Assembly (NCBI GenBank): GCA_940671915.1
Contig: CALNVZ010000218.1
Location: 39,653,512-39,717,511 of the forward strand
DNA length: 64,000 nucleotides
Source of the DNA: Paracentrotus lividus
Taxonomy: Eukaryota; Echinodermata; Echinoidea; Camarodonta; Echinidae
Reading direction: 5' to 3'
The translations under genes and the position numbers were made by a program. This document shows positions 25,001 to 40,900 of this stretch, piece after piece (position 1 is the stretch's first letter; each line of letters opens with the position of its first letter). Under the pieces are notes generated by a model. That model was not told the DNA's origin. It worked only from the letters and a program-made list of their open reading frames with translations, and ran no database searches.

Positions 25001-28000
25001 CTCATCTCCCAATCAGACCCTTTCAGTTTTGGACAGGATTATAAGCTAACAATGACATTTAATAACCCATTGCCCTTTGCATAGTTGTCATTTAAAATTT
25101 CTGTATTTCATCTTCTTACATTCATACAGAATTGCTTCAAGGTGTTTGACATACATCGAAACTTATCAGTTCATTGCCAAAACAAAAGTAGTTTCTCATC
25201 TTTTCTTTTTTACAGAATTAGACATTCATTTGGTGACCCCTGACCTTTGACCTTCATGAACGTAAAAAAAAACCATTATTTATACCTTTATAAATATGAT
25301 AGATCAAAGTTGGGTTTGAAATGCCCCCAGTTATGATTACCCCCAAAATCTTACAAGTTCATTTGCATTGATAATTGACCCAAAATTTATTACATCTCAC
25401 CTTACCTTTAAATAGATACCGTCATCAAAGCCTTCAAAGTCAAATTTCAACATCAAAGATTGACACTTACGGTTTGGTTTGACATTATTTTTAGTCGATC
25501 TCAAGTATAGTTAAAGCCCAAAGCGAACTTTCAGAAAGATTACACAGATTTTTGGATTATTACCTCTGACCTTTGACCTTCAAATATTTATCACCAAAAC
25601 CTTACAGGGTCATTCAACCTAACAACATGAACCCAAGTGTTGGGTTGACATTACTGTAGAGTCTCAAGTTATAGCTAGCGACAAAGGAAATTTCGTGGCA
25701 TTTTCCCAGTTTTTGACGATTGACCTCGACCTTTGACCTTCAAATAGGTTACTACCAAAAACCTGTCCATTTATTTCTATACATTATTGACCCAAGTTTT
25801 GATAAAATGCTTTGCTAATTTTCTATTAATAAATTCAAATAAACCATAACATTACAATCATTTTACATGATTTTAGGCCAAAAAATGACCTTTAATGACT
25901 TTGACCTTTTGACCCCCTTTCCACCCCACCGAAATCCTTAGGGACTTTTTGATTATGTTGTAGAGGAGAACTTTACTGATCAAGAATACATGTTTCAGAT
26001 TTTCTGTTGCAATTAGTGTGAGGTGACCCCTTTTTTGCTCCTAGAATGACTATACTATAAACAGATATTACTCAAAACATAAATAATATGCAGATAAATA
26101 TTAGATGTATAAAAAATAGGCAAATTTTCTGTGTTTTTTTGCTCCCTCCGCTCCTTTTTTCAACAAAATTATTGACCCCATGGGCTCAAAAGCACCAAAA
26201 GTTCTCCACAACTTATTTGTGGTTTCATATGTTTCTAGAAAAGTAGAGATTTCAATCTTTTTTTAACAGCACCTGTATGAAATATTCTATTTTCACGTAA
26301 CCCACATCAGTAGATTGGGCGAATCGTAATGTTCCACAACTCTTGTTTCTAGCTTCCTCGATTAATTGTGTCCCCTTATTTCTACCTCCTCTCTCTTCAA
26401 GCTGTCACAAACTATAGTACTCTTCTTCTTTATTCTACTCCTTTTCCCCACAATTTCCTTCACAGATCTCTGTTATGACTATATATTCATAATCATGTTA
26501 CATTGTACCTACATAAACATGACACGTAAGAGTATTTTAGAGCTATCAATAATATCTCCTATGCACATAAAACTGATCTCCAGTCATGTTTTTTTATGTG
26601 GTTGTGACTTAATGATGTTTATGTTGTAGGTCAATATGAAAGAGATCTTTGATAAACACTTTATAATATTACAATTTATCTCTTACTTTGAATCTGGTCA
26701 GCACCAACGAAGGGAATAAAACTTAATAAGATAAACCTAAGAAAGGGTTTAAACATTGTACGACCACGAATATAACGTATGGAATACAGTAAAACATAAA
26801 TGTCAGCACATTCATGGCTGCGAATGATATAACATGCCAAAACTACAATCTTGCCGCGAGTAACTTATTCATGTTGCCATGAAACATACATTACATTTTT
26901 GTTTCCCGACATGAAAACAGTTTGCTGAAGTTACAGTACATTTATTAAAAGGGCAATTCAGTGTAACATCAATTACAAATTCTTTCATATCCAGATTGTT
27001 TGCATTATAGTAATGAAATATGGAAATATTGAACTGTATTAAATATATTCATATGTAAATAATTTACTAGAAGACAAAAATATTTCATTACATAACTTAC
27101 ATGTATGATGAAAATAATAGTATCAACAAAGAATGATAACGACCTTACACAGAAGCAGTGCCTATCTTACAAAATATGTTTCAAAGTTCCAAATTAAGTT
27201 TTAAAAAGTGCTCTTGACCTAAATTACATTGACTATAATTAAAGTATGTTACAGTTTTAATTTAAGTTTCATTGATAATATTATCAATGAATCCACACTG
27301 TGATATTGACTCACCTGAGCGCATCCCATTCGCTTACCTATGCTTCAATTTGTAGTATAATAAAATAACAATAGTATAAGATTCGAGGTGGATTCACCCT
27401 TATATAAAGCCAAGGCATAATGTATAAGTTGTTACTTTCCGCGAATTCGTGAGCAAAATTTCAACTTCAACATAAGGCAATTCATAGTTAATGATATCAT
27501 CGCAAAAAAAACATGTGAAATGCATCGACTTTCGAACAAATTCCCAATTAGCTGCAAAAAACGTGAATTATCTTGTACGCGAAATATTTACCTTATTACA
27601 ATTAACTCTGTATGAAACAGGCCCAGAGCAGCAACAGAAAGAGCAAATACCCATTGTAATTTCTGCACACAATGAGTTTCTTTTTCATTTTCTTTTTAAA
27701 AATTGAAAAATCCTAAAAATTGGCACTATCCGAAAATGTTTAAAATCAAGTTTTTGGCAATAATAAGACTCGCAAAATAAGTCTTACCATATTTTACTTG
27801 CTTAAATTTGCAGCAATTTAAAAGAAAACCAGTTACCCAATTTGCAGGGAAATAAAATCAGGACACCTTTTGGCTTTGAACAGTAATCAAATGTAAGGCT
27901 AATAATATTAACGAAAAAAATTACCAAAAAATTCACCCCTTAATTTTACCTTTGTAAATTTCCACAACTAGTCAAAATCATGAAAATATCTTGAAAGATC

Positions 28001-31000
28001 AAAGACTCTGTTGCCATTCTTTCAAACTCCTTTCCTTAAACATCTTGAAAAGCGAAGTAATGGTGATATTCACACAAGTTATATTCACTTTATCAACAGC
28101 AGTTGCACCCAATTATCTGATCGTTATACCAAATCGGCTTAACCCATATGGTCTCATAACAGTTTGCGCTCTAACTTCCATTTGGATCTAATTTCTCACT
28201 TGCGTTTAATTTCGATTCGTCTATAGCCAAATGGCTAATGCTGATTTCGTCTAATTCCCAAATAAATTATATCAGTTACAGGAATCACCAAATCGGCTTA
28301 ATAGACCAATTGACATTAGGCGAAATGCGACATTAGACCAAATGGGATTTAGACGAAATTGTAATAGGCGATACCAAGGAACATTTACATGTAGATCCTA
28401 AAGGTAATTGGACAAACTGGGTTGTAGACGAAATGGAATAGACCATGGGGATGAGGCTACATTTGTGTAAATGCGTCATTAGTCAAATGGGTTTAGACCA
28501 ATTGCAATTTATCTATCTCACATACTATTGAGACAGTTTGAGACCAGTTCAAAGTTTGCGACTCTGTCTCAGAGAAATCCAAAACTATGTCATATTCATT
28601 GGAGAACTTTTCCCTGCGCATGAATACAGAGTCTCGGAGACACTTTGCTCGATTCCTTATCCCTAATCATCTTTTGCCATTAATTATTTAAGCACTGATT
28701 ATTCTTCTTACCCCCTGGGCTGACTACTCCCACTGTATCCATTCACCCATGATTCTTACCCTCCTATTAAACCCCATTCACCTGTCCTACCGTCTCTAGG
28801 TGCCGCCCCTATAGGTGCTTGAATTTGCCCCCCTACCACACTACCCTGTTTATTTTTGCCCCCCCTTGTTATCCTCTCTTAACCTGCCCCGATCCTGTTG
28901 AATACGCAGACCTGCGTAGAATGTTTGGAGCTTGTTGCCCCTGCGTAACCCTTGGTAGTGGATTGCTATGAGAGTGAGACAGTGGATGCTAAGGAGGAGG
29001 AGGAGGAGGAGGGGAGAGGTGGCAGGAGGAGGATGAGACTAAACCTTGGTTGAATGTTTTCGTTGGATGCGCGTTGTGAAGATGTTTAGTAGTTTTTTTG
29101 CCGTCCTTTTATTCTTGTTCCGATTTTTCTGCTGGATGGATTCAGATGCACTGTAATGAAAATAAAGAACAGGTGAACTATTTATCCATTTTCAGGCTCT
29201 TATGAAACTGCTTCAATCGAACATTAACATCCATCATTAATATGTGCCTAAGGTAAATTATACATGTACATTTGTTATCAAGTCAACAAAATTTGAAAAA
29301 AATTATCGCTAAAAATGTAAAAGCAATTTCTACCTTCTTAGGTTAATCCATTATCACATTAGTACAACAAAATTATTTTCAAACAATACCTTTTTTCATC
29401 TGGAAAAATGTTGCCGTTTTTGATTTTATGTTAATATACCTTATCTTATATTTTAGCAACTTCAATTATGCAATACCATGAAATTTTTTGTTTTTATTTT
29501 TTTCAAAACTAATTTTACACACATAAGAGCTCTGTTAATTATTGTTCACCCAATATGAAGTTTCTATGCAATATTGACTCCTTATCACAACAGTTCAGAA
29601 TACAAACTTTCGTACTATTACTTCACATATTATAGGCCGTTTACCTAGCAAATTTATCGGATATTTTCCACTGTCAAATATACGATTACTATATACTGTT
29701 TTTCACAAGTTAATGCCTTTTGAATAATGGTCGATGAAGATATTAATGATATTGATGCTTTACTCATGCGGATACGAACATATTTCCACTTGTTAGGCCA
29801 ATATTGGCACTCATCTTTGATTGTGCAATAATGGACCTATCTTGATGGAATATTTCTGCGCGTATCCCATTCTGAAGCCATCCAATATAATATAAATTAA
29901 CTGGTAATGAATTAAAATAGTAAACAAAACCTTTCTTAGATCTCCCAAACATATAACCCATATTCTAAGTGATTAATTTCCATACCTGTCTCATTGCTTC
30001 CGAAGTGGCGTAGTCGGTCCAATTATCAACAAATCATCGTAGGCTACCTGTATCAACACACATTTTAACATTCAAGTAATGATTTCATTCTTTAAAATGC
30101 TTTTAAATAGAAAGTCATAGCATATTCACTCCCTAAGCATTGGTACAATACAATAACACACTTACAGTGCACAATCTCCTCTCCCTAAAGGGGGCATTTT
30201 ATCTGATCACCTGTAAGGCCACAAGTATGATAATCCAATTTAGTGTAGATTCAGAATGAAATGCAGTATAGCCTAACTGCGAAATTACACAAAGTGGCGT
30301 AAAGGGGCTAGTGGCAATGAGACCAAATGGTAATAGACAAACTGGGCATATAGATGAAGAGTGACAAGACCAAAGGGATAGGACTTCAGAACAATCAACC
30401 AATTTGTTGTAGATACAAGTAACAATGCATCATTCTACCTGTATTTGACTTGATGGCTGTTTTTCATCATACTACCAAGTTTTCCATCCCAAGCCAGGAC
30501 TCAACGTGACGAATCTGCGTCATAGGAAACATGAAGCAAACCATGCAGAATTCTACGACCTACATCGTTCTAACCGGCTTCTCCCGTTAGTCTTGTTGCT
30601 TGAAACAGGTGTATCGATGCCTAGGAGTTGATTTAGATCTTCTCAAGCAGGAATGAAGAGTAATCATCATGATAATCACCTCACATAACATCAAAAAAGA
30701 GATGCCTCTCCACAACTTGAAAGATTAGTAATAATGATACACGGCATCAAAAGTATAATCAACTTTGAGAGTCTCATATTGAAAATGATAAGCTTATATG
30801 AACTTAATCTTTATGTCCAGTGATATGAAATTTATTCCGTCCTGGATGACTTGAGCTCTAAGCGGCTCTTTATTAACCTGTTTTAATAATAGCACAACAA
30901 AATTGCAGCGTCCTTACACTAGGCCTGAAACTAAGCCTGATGCACCATCACACTAGTCTGTTGCAAGCTCCAGCTGAATGTAGCATAAACTCATGCTTCA

Positions 31001-31945
31001 ACCAACTGAGAGCACCACCTTGGTTTCTTCTTCTCCTAAGTAGAGTGTTATTCAAAAGAGTGAACAAATTATTAACTTATTGGCCCGAATTCACAAAGGT
31101 GGATTCTGCAATTCCATGTTTTCAACCCTGGGTTTAACCTAGGTTGGACTAGGATTTTCATTTTGTATACAAAAAGGTGGACTCTACTGAATCACAAAAT
31201 CCACAGGTCATAATACGTCATAATTTCGTGTCAACTGTGGTGAATCATAAACTGATGGATCCATGGAAGCCGTCGATTAAAAAAACCCACGGATCCACGC
31301 GAATCCGCTGGGTTTTGTTAGAATCCACCTGTGAATTCGGGCCAAAATGTATATCTAGAAGAGGAGGAATAAAAGCAACCTCTCGCATTATTCCTTCTGT
31401 CTCAATGTCACATTCACTAGATCTGTTGTCATTTTCTTCCAATTTTTCTTTCAAGGACGCACTGAATAAGTTCTGGCCTGCTGACTGTCTCTGGCTAATC
31501 ACAAAATATTTATTGCTAAAAATATGCACTATAATTACAATGTCCTCCGTGATAAAACAATCCTATGTTCATGCAATTAAAATTACCATTTAATAAAAGA
31601 AGAAAATGGTACAACCAAATGTTTGGGATGCTGTTTCACCAGTGGACTGTTAAGTGACTACAAATAAATTTTTAAAAGCTAAAAAGCCGAGAAGAGCTAT
31701 TAAAAAGAATTAAAGAAAATAATAAAAGAAGAAAGGAAAGCTCATCAAGGTAAAAATAAGCTGAAAATCAAACCCCAAAGTTGAAATCAGCTAAACAGCT
31801 GTCCTTCTCCCTACCGCGGCTTATACATAAAGCATTGCCTATCACAGAATCTCCATACCATTACTGATTACAAGTTTAAATATTAGGTCCCATTGCAAAA
31901 TTGGGAGGCATCTCTATTTTATAGGTAATCACAGCTTTTTTCAAT

Positions 31946-31976
<31 letters not shown>

Positions 31977-34900
31977 GGAGTGGGGGGTATTCATGCCTTA
32001 ATTTTTTTGTTTTTCACAGAGACACATTTTTTCTGCTTTCCTTCTCTTCAATAAAGGGTTCATTTCCCTTAAATACCATTTAATCTTAATTTGAAATTAG
32101 TTTTACACCCTCACATAATAATTCAAATTTAACATTGATCTTGAGAATACATGTATGTGTCATATTCTGAACAAGGTATTACTCGACATGTCAACTAACA
32201 TTCAGAATTTACTTATTACTTTACTGATATACTTATAATAATACTTTAAAAACAATTTATGTTATATCATCTGGCATCCTCATGATGACTTGCACGTTCT
32301 ATGTTCTATATTTTTGTAAACTTGTTAACTATATGCTTTTATGTACTATTTATTGTTTCTTTGGGTTCCATTTGTATCTGCTGTAATATTTACCTCAGTA
32401 TTGTATCTGAATGTCATGCCAAACTACTGTAATTTCTTGAAAGGGACAAATTAAAATGAGGAATCTGAATTAAGCATCAGCAATGACTTACAACTTTTGA
32501 GCATTCTTGAGCATTTTCTTGGCACATCTTCAGCTTGGATGTTAAAAGCCTCTGCATTTCATCCATCTGCTTACGAACCTGCATCAAAAAACAATTAACA
32601 TCAATATCCTGTTGAAGGTTTCACTGGAGGCTAGGAACAAACTAGCAGGTATAAAGTTCACGGTGCATACATATTCTTTCTTGAAATAACATCAATGATC
32701 AGACTATGATAAAGTGTCTTTGAAATGCAAGAGCATGCTCATGAGCTGGGTATATAAAGTTGAAAAAGTTCTCTTTTTAGAATGCCATCATATTTCATAA
32801 AAACAAATGGAGATGGTTAAAAAAGGGGGGAGCGGGCCAAAAGTCCCCCCCCCACAAAAATGGAAAATGGGGGAGGGGCAAAGCCAAAATGATAATTTAT
32901 CACAAATTACTTGCCCTTTGATATTCTTTTAAAAAAATAACATTAAATCAGTGAGGAAATCTGCAAATTTTCAATAGCCGTAACATTTACAACCCCTCAC
33001 GCTATCACTAAAACATGCACAGTCATTAAAACTAGAATTGAACCAGATTTAAAAAAGTGATTCATTAAATCAAATCATCAGAAAAGTAAGATATTCAGGA
33101 TGATTCTTCTGCATTTCTTTCAATTACCACTTTTATAAAAAAAATAACTAAATTTCAGATGTGTACTTCATCTGTAGATTCTTAAAAAAAGTTACCTTTG
33201 GCTGAGTTCCTCCAGGTACAAGCCACTGATACATGTTGATCTCTAATGTCTTGATACGATTGTTGAGCCTCATGAGAACAGATTCCTTCTGGATGCCATG
33301 AGAAGCGGCCCTAACCCTGACAGACTGGCAGCCACTTGGTGAGAATGACCCTTACTGATCCTCCACTGTCTTATTGGTATCAACTATAGAGGCGCTTTCT
33401 CAGTGACTGTGTTTGGTGATGACACCTTGGTTTGATCTTGTTCATCTCCTCTAGAGTTCTATGTACTTTGCTTGAAATGCTGTTTTACTTGCAGCATTGT
33501 CACTTCTTGGTATCGGTTGTGATTTGCAGGAATTTTATCCTTAGTGATCAGATGCATTTCCCATTAAGTCTGCTTCTACTACAGCTGGACCTTGGTGAAC
33601 TTTGTCTCCTTGAGCAGCATTTGCTATAGCATTGTCCTTCTCAGAAACCTTTCTGCAGTTTCACCACTCCTCCGTTTTGGTTGTTTAATAGGTGCATTGC
33701 GAGGAACAAGAGCATCTTTATTTGTCTGGTGGTTGTTGGTTCGGTAGCCTTTCAACGGAGATATGAACATCCATACTCTCACTTGCTTCTTGTGTGTCTT
33801 TAATTCTGTGGAGAATCAACTGTAGGTGGAGGTGGGACAGATACAACACTAACTTCCACTCTCTGTACTTCCTTGTGGAGGGTTCACTTTGACCTTGACA
33901 TCATCAAATAACATCGTGTGTTTGTTCTATGGTGTGCCGCAGTATCAGTTCTTCACTGCTCCTCGTAGCCACTATGTAGATGGTAGAATCTTGCTCGGCA
34001 TTGCAGCATCTAAGGAAGCTTTGTGGATATAATAGCATAGGCAGGAGAACTGGTTTTATCCTCTCTTCACCTCCGTAGTAGCTTCAGCCGGGAGTAGGTC
34101 TAAGATAATAGACGCTGTATACTGCCCTCTATAGTGCCGTGTAATCCATCCATGCTCGGTATCTGGATGACTTTAATGTGCTTGGTAGTCTCATCTGCAG
34201 TCTCTTCATCTGATTTTTGCAGGCTTGGAGCCACGTTCATTCCTTGCAGCAGATGAGATAGACCAGCAGTCTGGGCAAAGAGAACTAAGGCAGCAATGCT
34301 GGGAGGTTGATGAGTCGTTCTCCTGATAGCAAACGTCTTGGCCATTTGCATTTGTCCATTGTGTGTTCATTTGTAGTCACTAGCAACCTTGCAAATCAGC
34401 ATCATCCGGTAATGTCATCTGTAGGCTCTATTCATTAAAGAATAAAACAAGTAAATTAAAATGAGTCTGCTTAGGGTTGAGGTGACCTGGGCCCCGTAAC
34501 ATTAAAGAAAAGTTGCAAATCAATCGCAAACTTTCAATCAGTCGCTAATTAGCGATTGACCGCTAAAATCCGTAACAACAAGGGCCCCCTGCCGATCAAT
34601 CGCTATTAGCGCATTGATCGGTAATTATTTCTTTTGCAAAACGACTGTATGAGCCTATTGATTTTGACTGTGCAGCCGATTCCCCGCTTGAAAAGTTTGT
34701 TTACAATCCCATGGTCCCAGAATCCAAACGTAAGTAAACCTTTTGCTCCGTTATTACTGATATATGCGGATATTCATGATAATTTGATGGCAATAAATAT
34801 GAAATATGATAATTTCATAAACTTAGGGATTTTAACAACTAATTGATTATGATTTGAAAGTTATTTTGGACCACTTATTGGGGCAGATCGATTTTGTTTT

Positions 34901-37900
34901 GTGTTTTATCGTTTGTCTGGCCAGACTTCATGATTAACCCCTAAACCAACATGTCTTTTCCCAGAGCTTAGGCAGACATTGGTTGTAGTTTATGGTGGAA
35001 TTTCCTAGCTAACAATTGTATCGTGAAAGCATTGAGTGTAGCTGTGATCTAAAATTTAAAAAATACAATCCAAACATCGCCGATGCAACTCTTAAAGTGA
35101 TTTTCTTATGTTTTATGCTAAGTACAGTTGTATCCCACTTATTTCAAATTATCTCTGCAACTGTTAAAGTTCTTTTTTATGGTTTCCACACATTTAATTT
35201 TTTTTTTTTTTTTTTTTTTTTTGGACGGAATCTTACGTTAAGATTTAGATCTAACGTTAGATCTAAATAAAATCAAATAACAAAGATATTGTCACAGACT
35301 TGACATTGTTGACTAGATAATTGATTGTGTTTTAATGGCTGATCCAGCGATTTCATGTATGAGGGCTTGGAGGAGGGGGGCAAAAATTTGAAATTTCAAT
35401 TTTTGTACAGGGGATCTGCTACCCTGGCCTAGGCTACAGTCCTTTTTTCTTTTTTTTTGTCTTGCCAGGACTGGCAAAATGTTCAGTCATTTTTTCATGA
35501 TGACCCTCATCAAGTGATGGTAGGGGGGGTAGGGCTGCCCCCCCCTTTTGGTCCAATTTTTTCATTCAAGGGAAGTTCAAATATATCAAGCACAGATTTA
35601 GGGTAGACTTCTAATCTAACAATACATGTATAAATTTGGCGTCCAGTTAATTTAGCTATTTTGGACTAGTTGGGGATCCAAAATTTTGCTATATTGTGAG
35701 AATTCATTACTATAAATACCTTGTAACCTAACTGATTTCGCAACAGAGCCCGGACTTGCGAAAATAAGTCACCACGAAAAAACACTTCTATATAAATCAA
35801 CCATAAAGTTCTTTGGTCTCTTAACAAAATTCGTGTAAAAACATTTGTTTTCATTAAGTTTTTTTCTATTTGGCAACACTATCAACTCTAAATAAGTAAA
35901 TTTAAAATTTCATGTTGATTGTAATTGAAACCTACTCCACATTTGCTCTTTTTTTTTTCAGGGAAATTGCTGCTTCCATCACTGATGTGAGTCTGTTGCG
36001 GTATTGGGCCAGGGTCTGCCAAATGAGAGTAACCCACTTTATCCACTAGACCACAACTACAAGGAATGATTTAAGCCTACACTCTGTTTTGTGCAAAATA
36101 CCTGTACACAACACTTGAAGACAAAGTTCATTGTGTTTTGATGTTGTGAAATGTTATTGTATACAATCTGTGAGCTTGAGTTGACATAATTCTCGCTTTA
36201 AAAATTGAGCAGAACATGATTCAGCAGCAGAGCAAGGATTGGAAAAGTGAGGGGCACAATGACATTTTTTTTTCTGGGTGGTAAAAAAAAAGTAGGGTCC
36301 CTAATCTGTTTCTTTAAAGATTGGAACTGGTATTAATTTACATTGCCTCGAGAATGCATTTAAACTTAAACATATATTGTCCTTATTTACACAGATGGAG
36401 CCTGCAAAGTATTGGTCAAACCAGGCGCCAGAAGACTGCAGCTTAGTGTATGGATAAGAGACAATGATTGAAAATGATCATTCAACGAACTGCAAAACAG
36501 AGCTGTATGCAAGTACGTAATATCACAAAGACAAACTTAATCAACAAAACTAAAGATAAACAGATTGATAGTAAAGATGCCTTAAACCAAATTCAAAATT
36601 AAAATTCAAAGTTTATTGAAATAAATCCTGATAATTAGGATTGTCAACACAACAAACAACATATCAAATATGATCTGAAAAGCAAAGTAATAAAAAAAAA
36701 TGAGGAGCCGTTAATATTTTTATTGATTGAAAAAACTGACATGAATTAAACATGTTACTCTGTTGCAGACAAGCTGACTTGGCTATAACACTCATTTCCC
36801 ATAGACTCAACCTGATGGGGTTGGGCTCAGTTCGCAGTATGTTCATACCGGTACTATACTTAATAGCCCCTTTCATTTACCTTATGCAGAAAAGCAGTGA
36901 TGCGTTAATCATGTGGTTCGTACTGTTGTGGAAGTCATGTCATCACATCAACGCTGGCATGACAGATGTTGAATAAGGACCGCAGAATTAAGAAATCACT
37001 TATTTTGTGTGTGTTATGTCTACCCTCCCCCCCCCCAGCGGAAAAAAAAACAATACAACAAATAGACATAAGATCATGCATCATAGATACGGTTTTCACT
37101 CAGGTCATGTCAAAGATTTTTTTTTGGGGGGGAGGTAGTCAACCTTTTTTTATTTTTAATGAATGTATGAATAAACAGATGTTTTCTGATTATAACTTTT
37201 TTGATGAGGGAATTGATTATTGTTCATATATGTTCACATACTTGTTTTTCAAAATTAATTGAATTTGTTAAATAGGATTTAACAAGCATTGTTTCATTAA
37301 ACATTTAAACTATTTTTACTCTCATTTTTAACTTACAGAGTGACATGCATCTCAACATGAGAATGCTGATGGCGATAGACGGGACGCGTACTTATGGAAT
37401 CTGACCCAAACATCGTGCCATCCAAGATTAAGGAGCAATATTTCATCAATGTCCACTAATTTTCATCATACTAGCGCTGTCCAATTTAGCCAATTTTATT
37501 GACATCCCTCATAAATAACTCTAATAATTTTGAACATATATATCTAATTTAACGAAACTTGTGATAGTAGATGCACTATGGGCCCTTCAAGTCGTAGTTG
37601 GTCAAAGGTCACATGAGAGAGGTCAAATGTCATTGAGGTCAATATTGAATTTTACCTGCATTGTTTGTATAATTTCAAATATTCCTCAAGTAATCCGTAC
37701 CATTGTCACCAAACTTGGACGGGTACCATGTATGGAAACTTCAAATGTTGGGGGGTCAAAGGTCAAAATTCGGAGGTCAGAGGTAATTTCAGGTTCCATG
37801 TGAAATTTACCAGCAAATTTTTTATAATTATTTGCTATAGGATCAAACAGGGTTCTCTCTTTTTTCTCTAATTGCTGTGAATGTGCAAGGCATTTTACAG

Positions 37901-40900
37901 CTGTCAACTTGTCTTTAATAAACACGGTTTGTTAAATGCAATAATTTATCTTTTATACAATGTACACGGTTGACATGAATAAGAAATTAATCCAATACAA
38001 TTTTTTTGTCAATGAAGTCATTATTTGTGTACTATCTGAACATGGGTTTTTGTGTGCATTGTATGGAGTGCCATTAAATTTTTATGTTTTCAAATAAATA
38101 TAAATTACAAGACATCATTCTGTGTGTGATGAAACAAGTTTAATCAATTTATTTTCAATACAATATGCACAATAACTATACAATCACATGGTTTGATGTT
38201 GAATTTTGACTTTACGATTGATTGGTAATCAGTCGTAATCTTTACGATTGATTGGGGGGTCTTACGATGATTTCTACGATTGATATCAATCGTAGCTTCT
38301 TTGTGTTACGGTTCTACGATTGATCAATCGTACGATGATTGATCGATCGTACGATTGATCAATCCATCGTACGATCGATTGTAGAGCTTTATGTTACGGG
38401 GCCCTGGAGAGTTCTAGATGACTTTTCTGAGCTGTCAGTAAAATAGGTAATAACCGGTATACACACCTATCCCTTAGAAAAATCCACCTTGACAAAAAAG
38501 TTTAAAAATAAACACTGACAAATAAGAATTTATTGTTGTGCGGAACAACAAGTGGTTCTAGAATTACAAACATTTTAATGAGAATAATCAATGAAAAAAA
38601 AAAATCTTAAATTGGCAACATAAAGAAAAAATGCATTTCTCTATTTTCATGCGCAAATTGCAATTACTCTAATATATGTAATTGCTAATTATCATTAATA
38701 GCATGTCATTAATTATATTTTTCATTTTTTTAAATGTTGCAGGAGGGAAATAAGAAACTAATTTGTGCCAATTTGGGATCAAATAGTTATTCATAAAGCA
38801 AATTCCAGGCATATATGTAATCAACTGTAATACACACCCCTCCATTATCATCTCTCTGTTACACCACCTGTCATGTTATCAGTGTATGCATCGCTATCTG
38901 ATTTGGATCCGTTAAGACCTTAGCAGCTTTCTCTACAAAACTTGAAGACTGCATCGCTTAGCATGGTCTAGAATACGCTGCCTTTTAGATCTTCAGCTAG
39001 CGGTGTAGGTGATAGGCAATACATCTAAAATAAATAACAAGCAAGAATAGAACTGTGTAGTACATACTCGTACCAAACACCCTAAAAATAAAAACACAAC
39101 AATATGCACACAATCAGGCCACAACTACCCTCTTACACCAGAATCTCCACGCCTCCACAAATGCTCTAGACAGGAAACTCAGAGTAAAGAAATTATTTGA
39201 CTTAGTGCATATCTATTAAAGATCTCTCAGCTTGGTGATGTGGTGAGCAATAAAATCTAAAAGCAAATCCCAAACAAAAAATGGATATAGATATATAGAA
39301 TACGCTGCCTACAAGATCCTCAGCTGGTTGTGTTGAGTGGATAGGCAATACATCTAAACAAATTCAAATAAAGAATGAATGCTAGCCATTGTGTTGCCAC
39401 CTCATTGATGATGCCTGCTGAAATGCTCTCAAGGAGGGAGAATGTGCACACATTGTTTGCGGGCAAGCCTGATCAATGACCGGGTATAACATGGCTATTA
39501 TTAATACTTACATAGAATCCCACTGCCTTGAGGTCTAGAGCGAGTAGTGTAGGTAGATTAGGCAATAATAATAATAATAGTTGCATTTATATAGCGCTTA
39601 ATACGATATTCCACCTTAGTGTTCTAAGTGCTTATAGTGTAACTAATACAATACATGTAAAACAAATACAAAAAAAGAAATGGATGAAGTAACATAGAAA
39701 ACGCTGCTTACAGATCTTCAGCGAGTGGGTTAGGTGGATAGGCAACACATCTAAACAATACCTAAAAAGGTAATAGTAAGAATAATCATATATGTGGAGC
39801 TAGCTGGTAAGCAAACTGCAACAATAACTCAGCAAGTCTTACTGCATAATACATGTAACACATACTCCAAATAATTTGAGATGTATGTATTGTGTACCCA
39901 TATATGGCAACCATAGCGGACGCAGAATGAGTTACATAATTAAAAGCTATGTGGAGATAATTGCAGTTACAATAAATTCCGCTGCTTTCAGATCTTCAGT
40001 GAGTGATATTAGAGGATACGTAATACATCTAAACAAAAATCAAGCAAGGATGGTTGCATTATTACAAATATCATGTCATGTTTTGAATCTCCAGTTTTGG
40101 AAAATACAAAACTTTTGAAAATTTATTCTTAAAAACTTTAGGTGTATTTCGTTTTGTATAGGTTTTATGCTGTAATATTTTTCCCAAGGCACTGCAAAAT
40201 GAAAAAAAAAATGATATAAACGAAAGTTCAAACCTTGTTCCGATGATGGTGCTGTGTTGACTCCTTCTGCATCATCTATCTCTTCTACCATACTCGTACC
40301 AAACACCCTAAAAACAAATAAAACACAAGTCAATTATTGCACATATCAGTGTATAATCATTTATTTCTTCTACCATACTCGTACCAAATGACCTAAAAAT
40401 AAATAAAAGACAAGTGTGTGCTCATTGGAAAGAGCGTTCACCTTATAACGGGGAGTCATGGGTTCCTTCCGTCGGCCACGTCATACCAAAAGACGTTAAA
40501 AATGGGATTGCTGCTACCCTGTTTGGTGTCCAGAAGAAGAGATAGAGCAACGTCCACCTGGCGCTGCCCGTGGCTACCGGTCAATATCAATTGAGCAAGT
40601 AGAATTCCTTTCACCTTTGTTTCGGACAATAGAACTTGAAGCAGAGCATTTCTTTTTAAGGAATTAAAATGGAGTTTACTGAGCACACTGAGAGGACAGA
40701 AGTGTTCAGACCGAAGAACGTCAGATCTCTATCTTCATGTACTTACAAACATTGTTCTTCATTAAGAGGAAAGTTCTGAGAGTTCTCTCATCCCGGCTAC
40801 AAAGGTACCTAAGAGATGCCATTCTCGGACAGGGTACCTGATCATTAGAAAAAAAGGGGATATAACAATCATTAACGGAGGAAGTTTTGAAGTGGTCTTT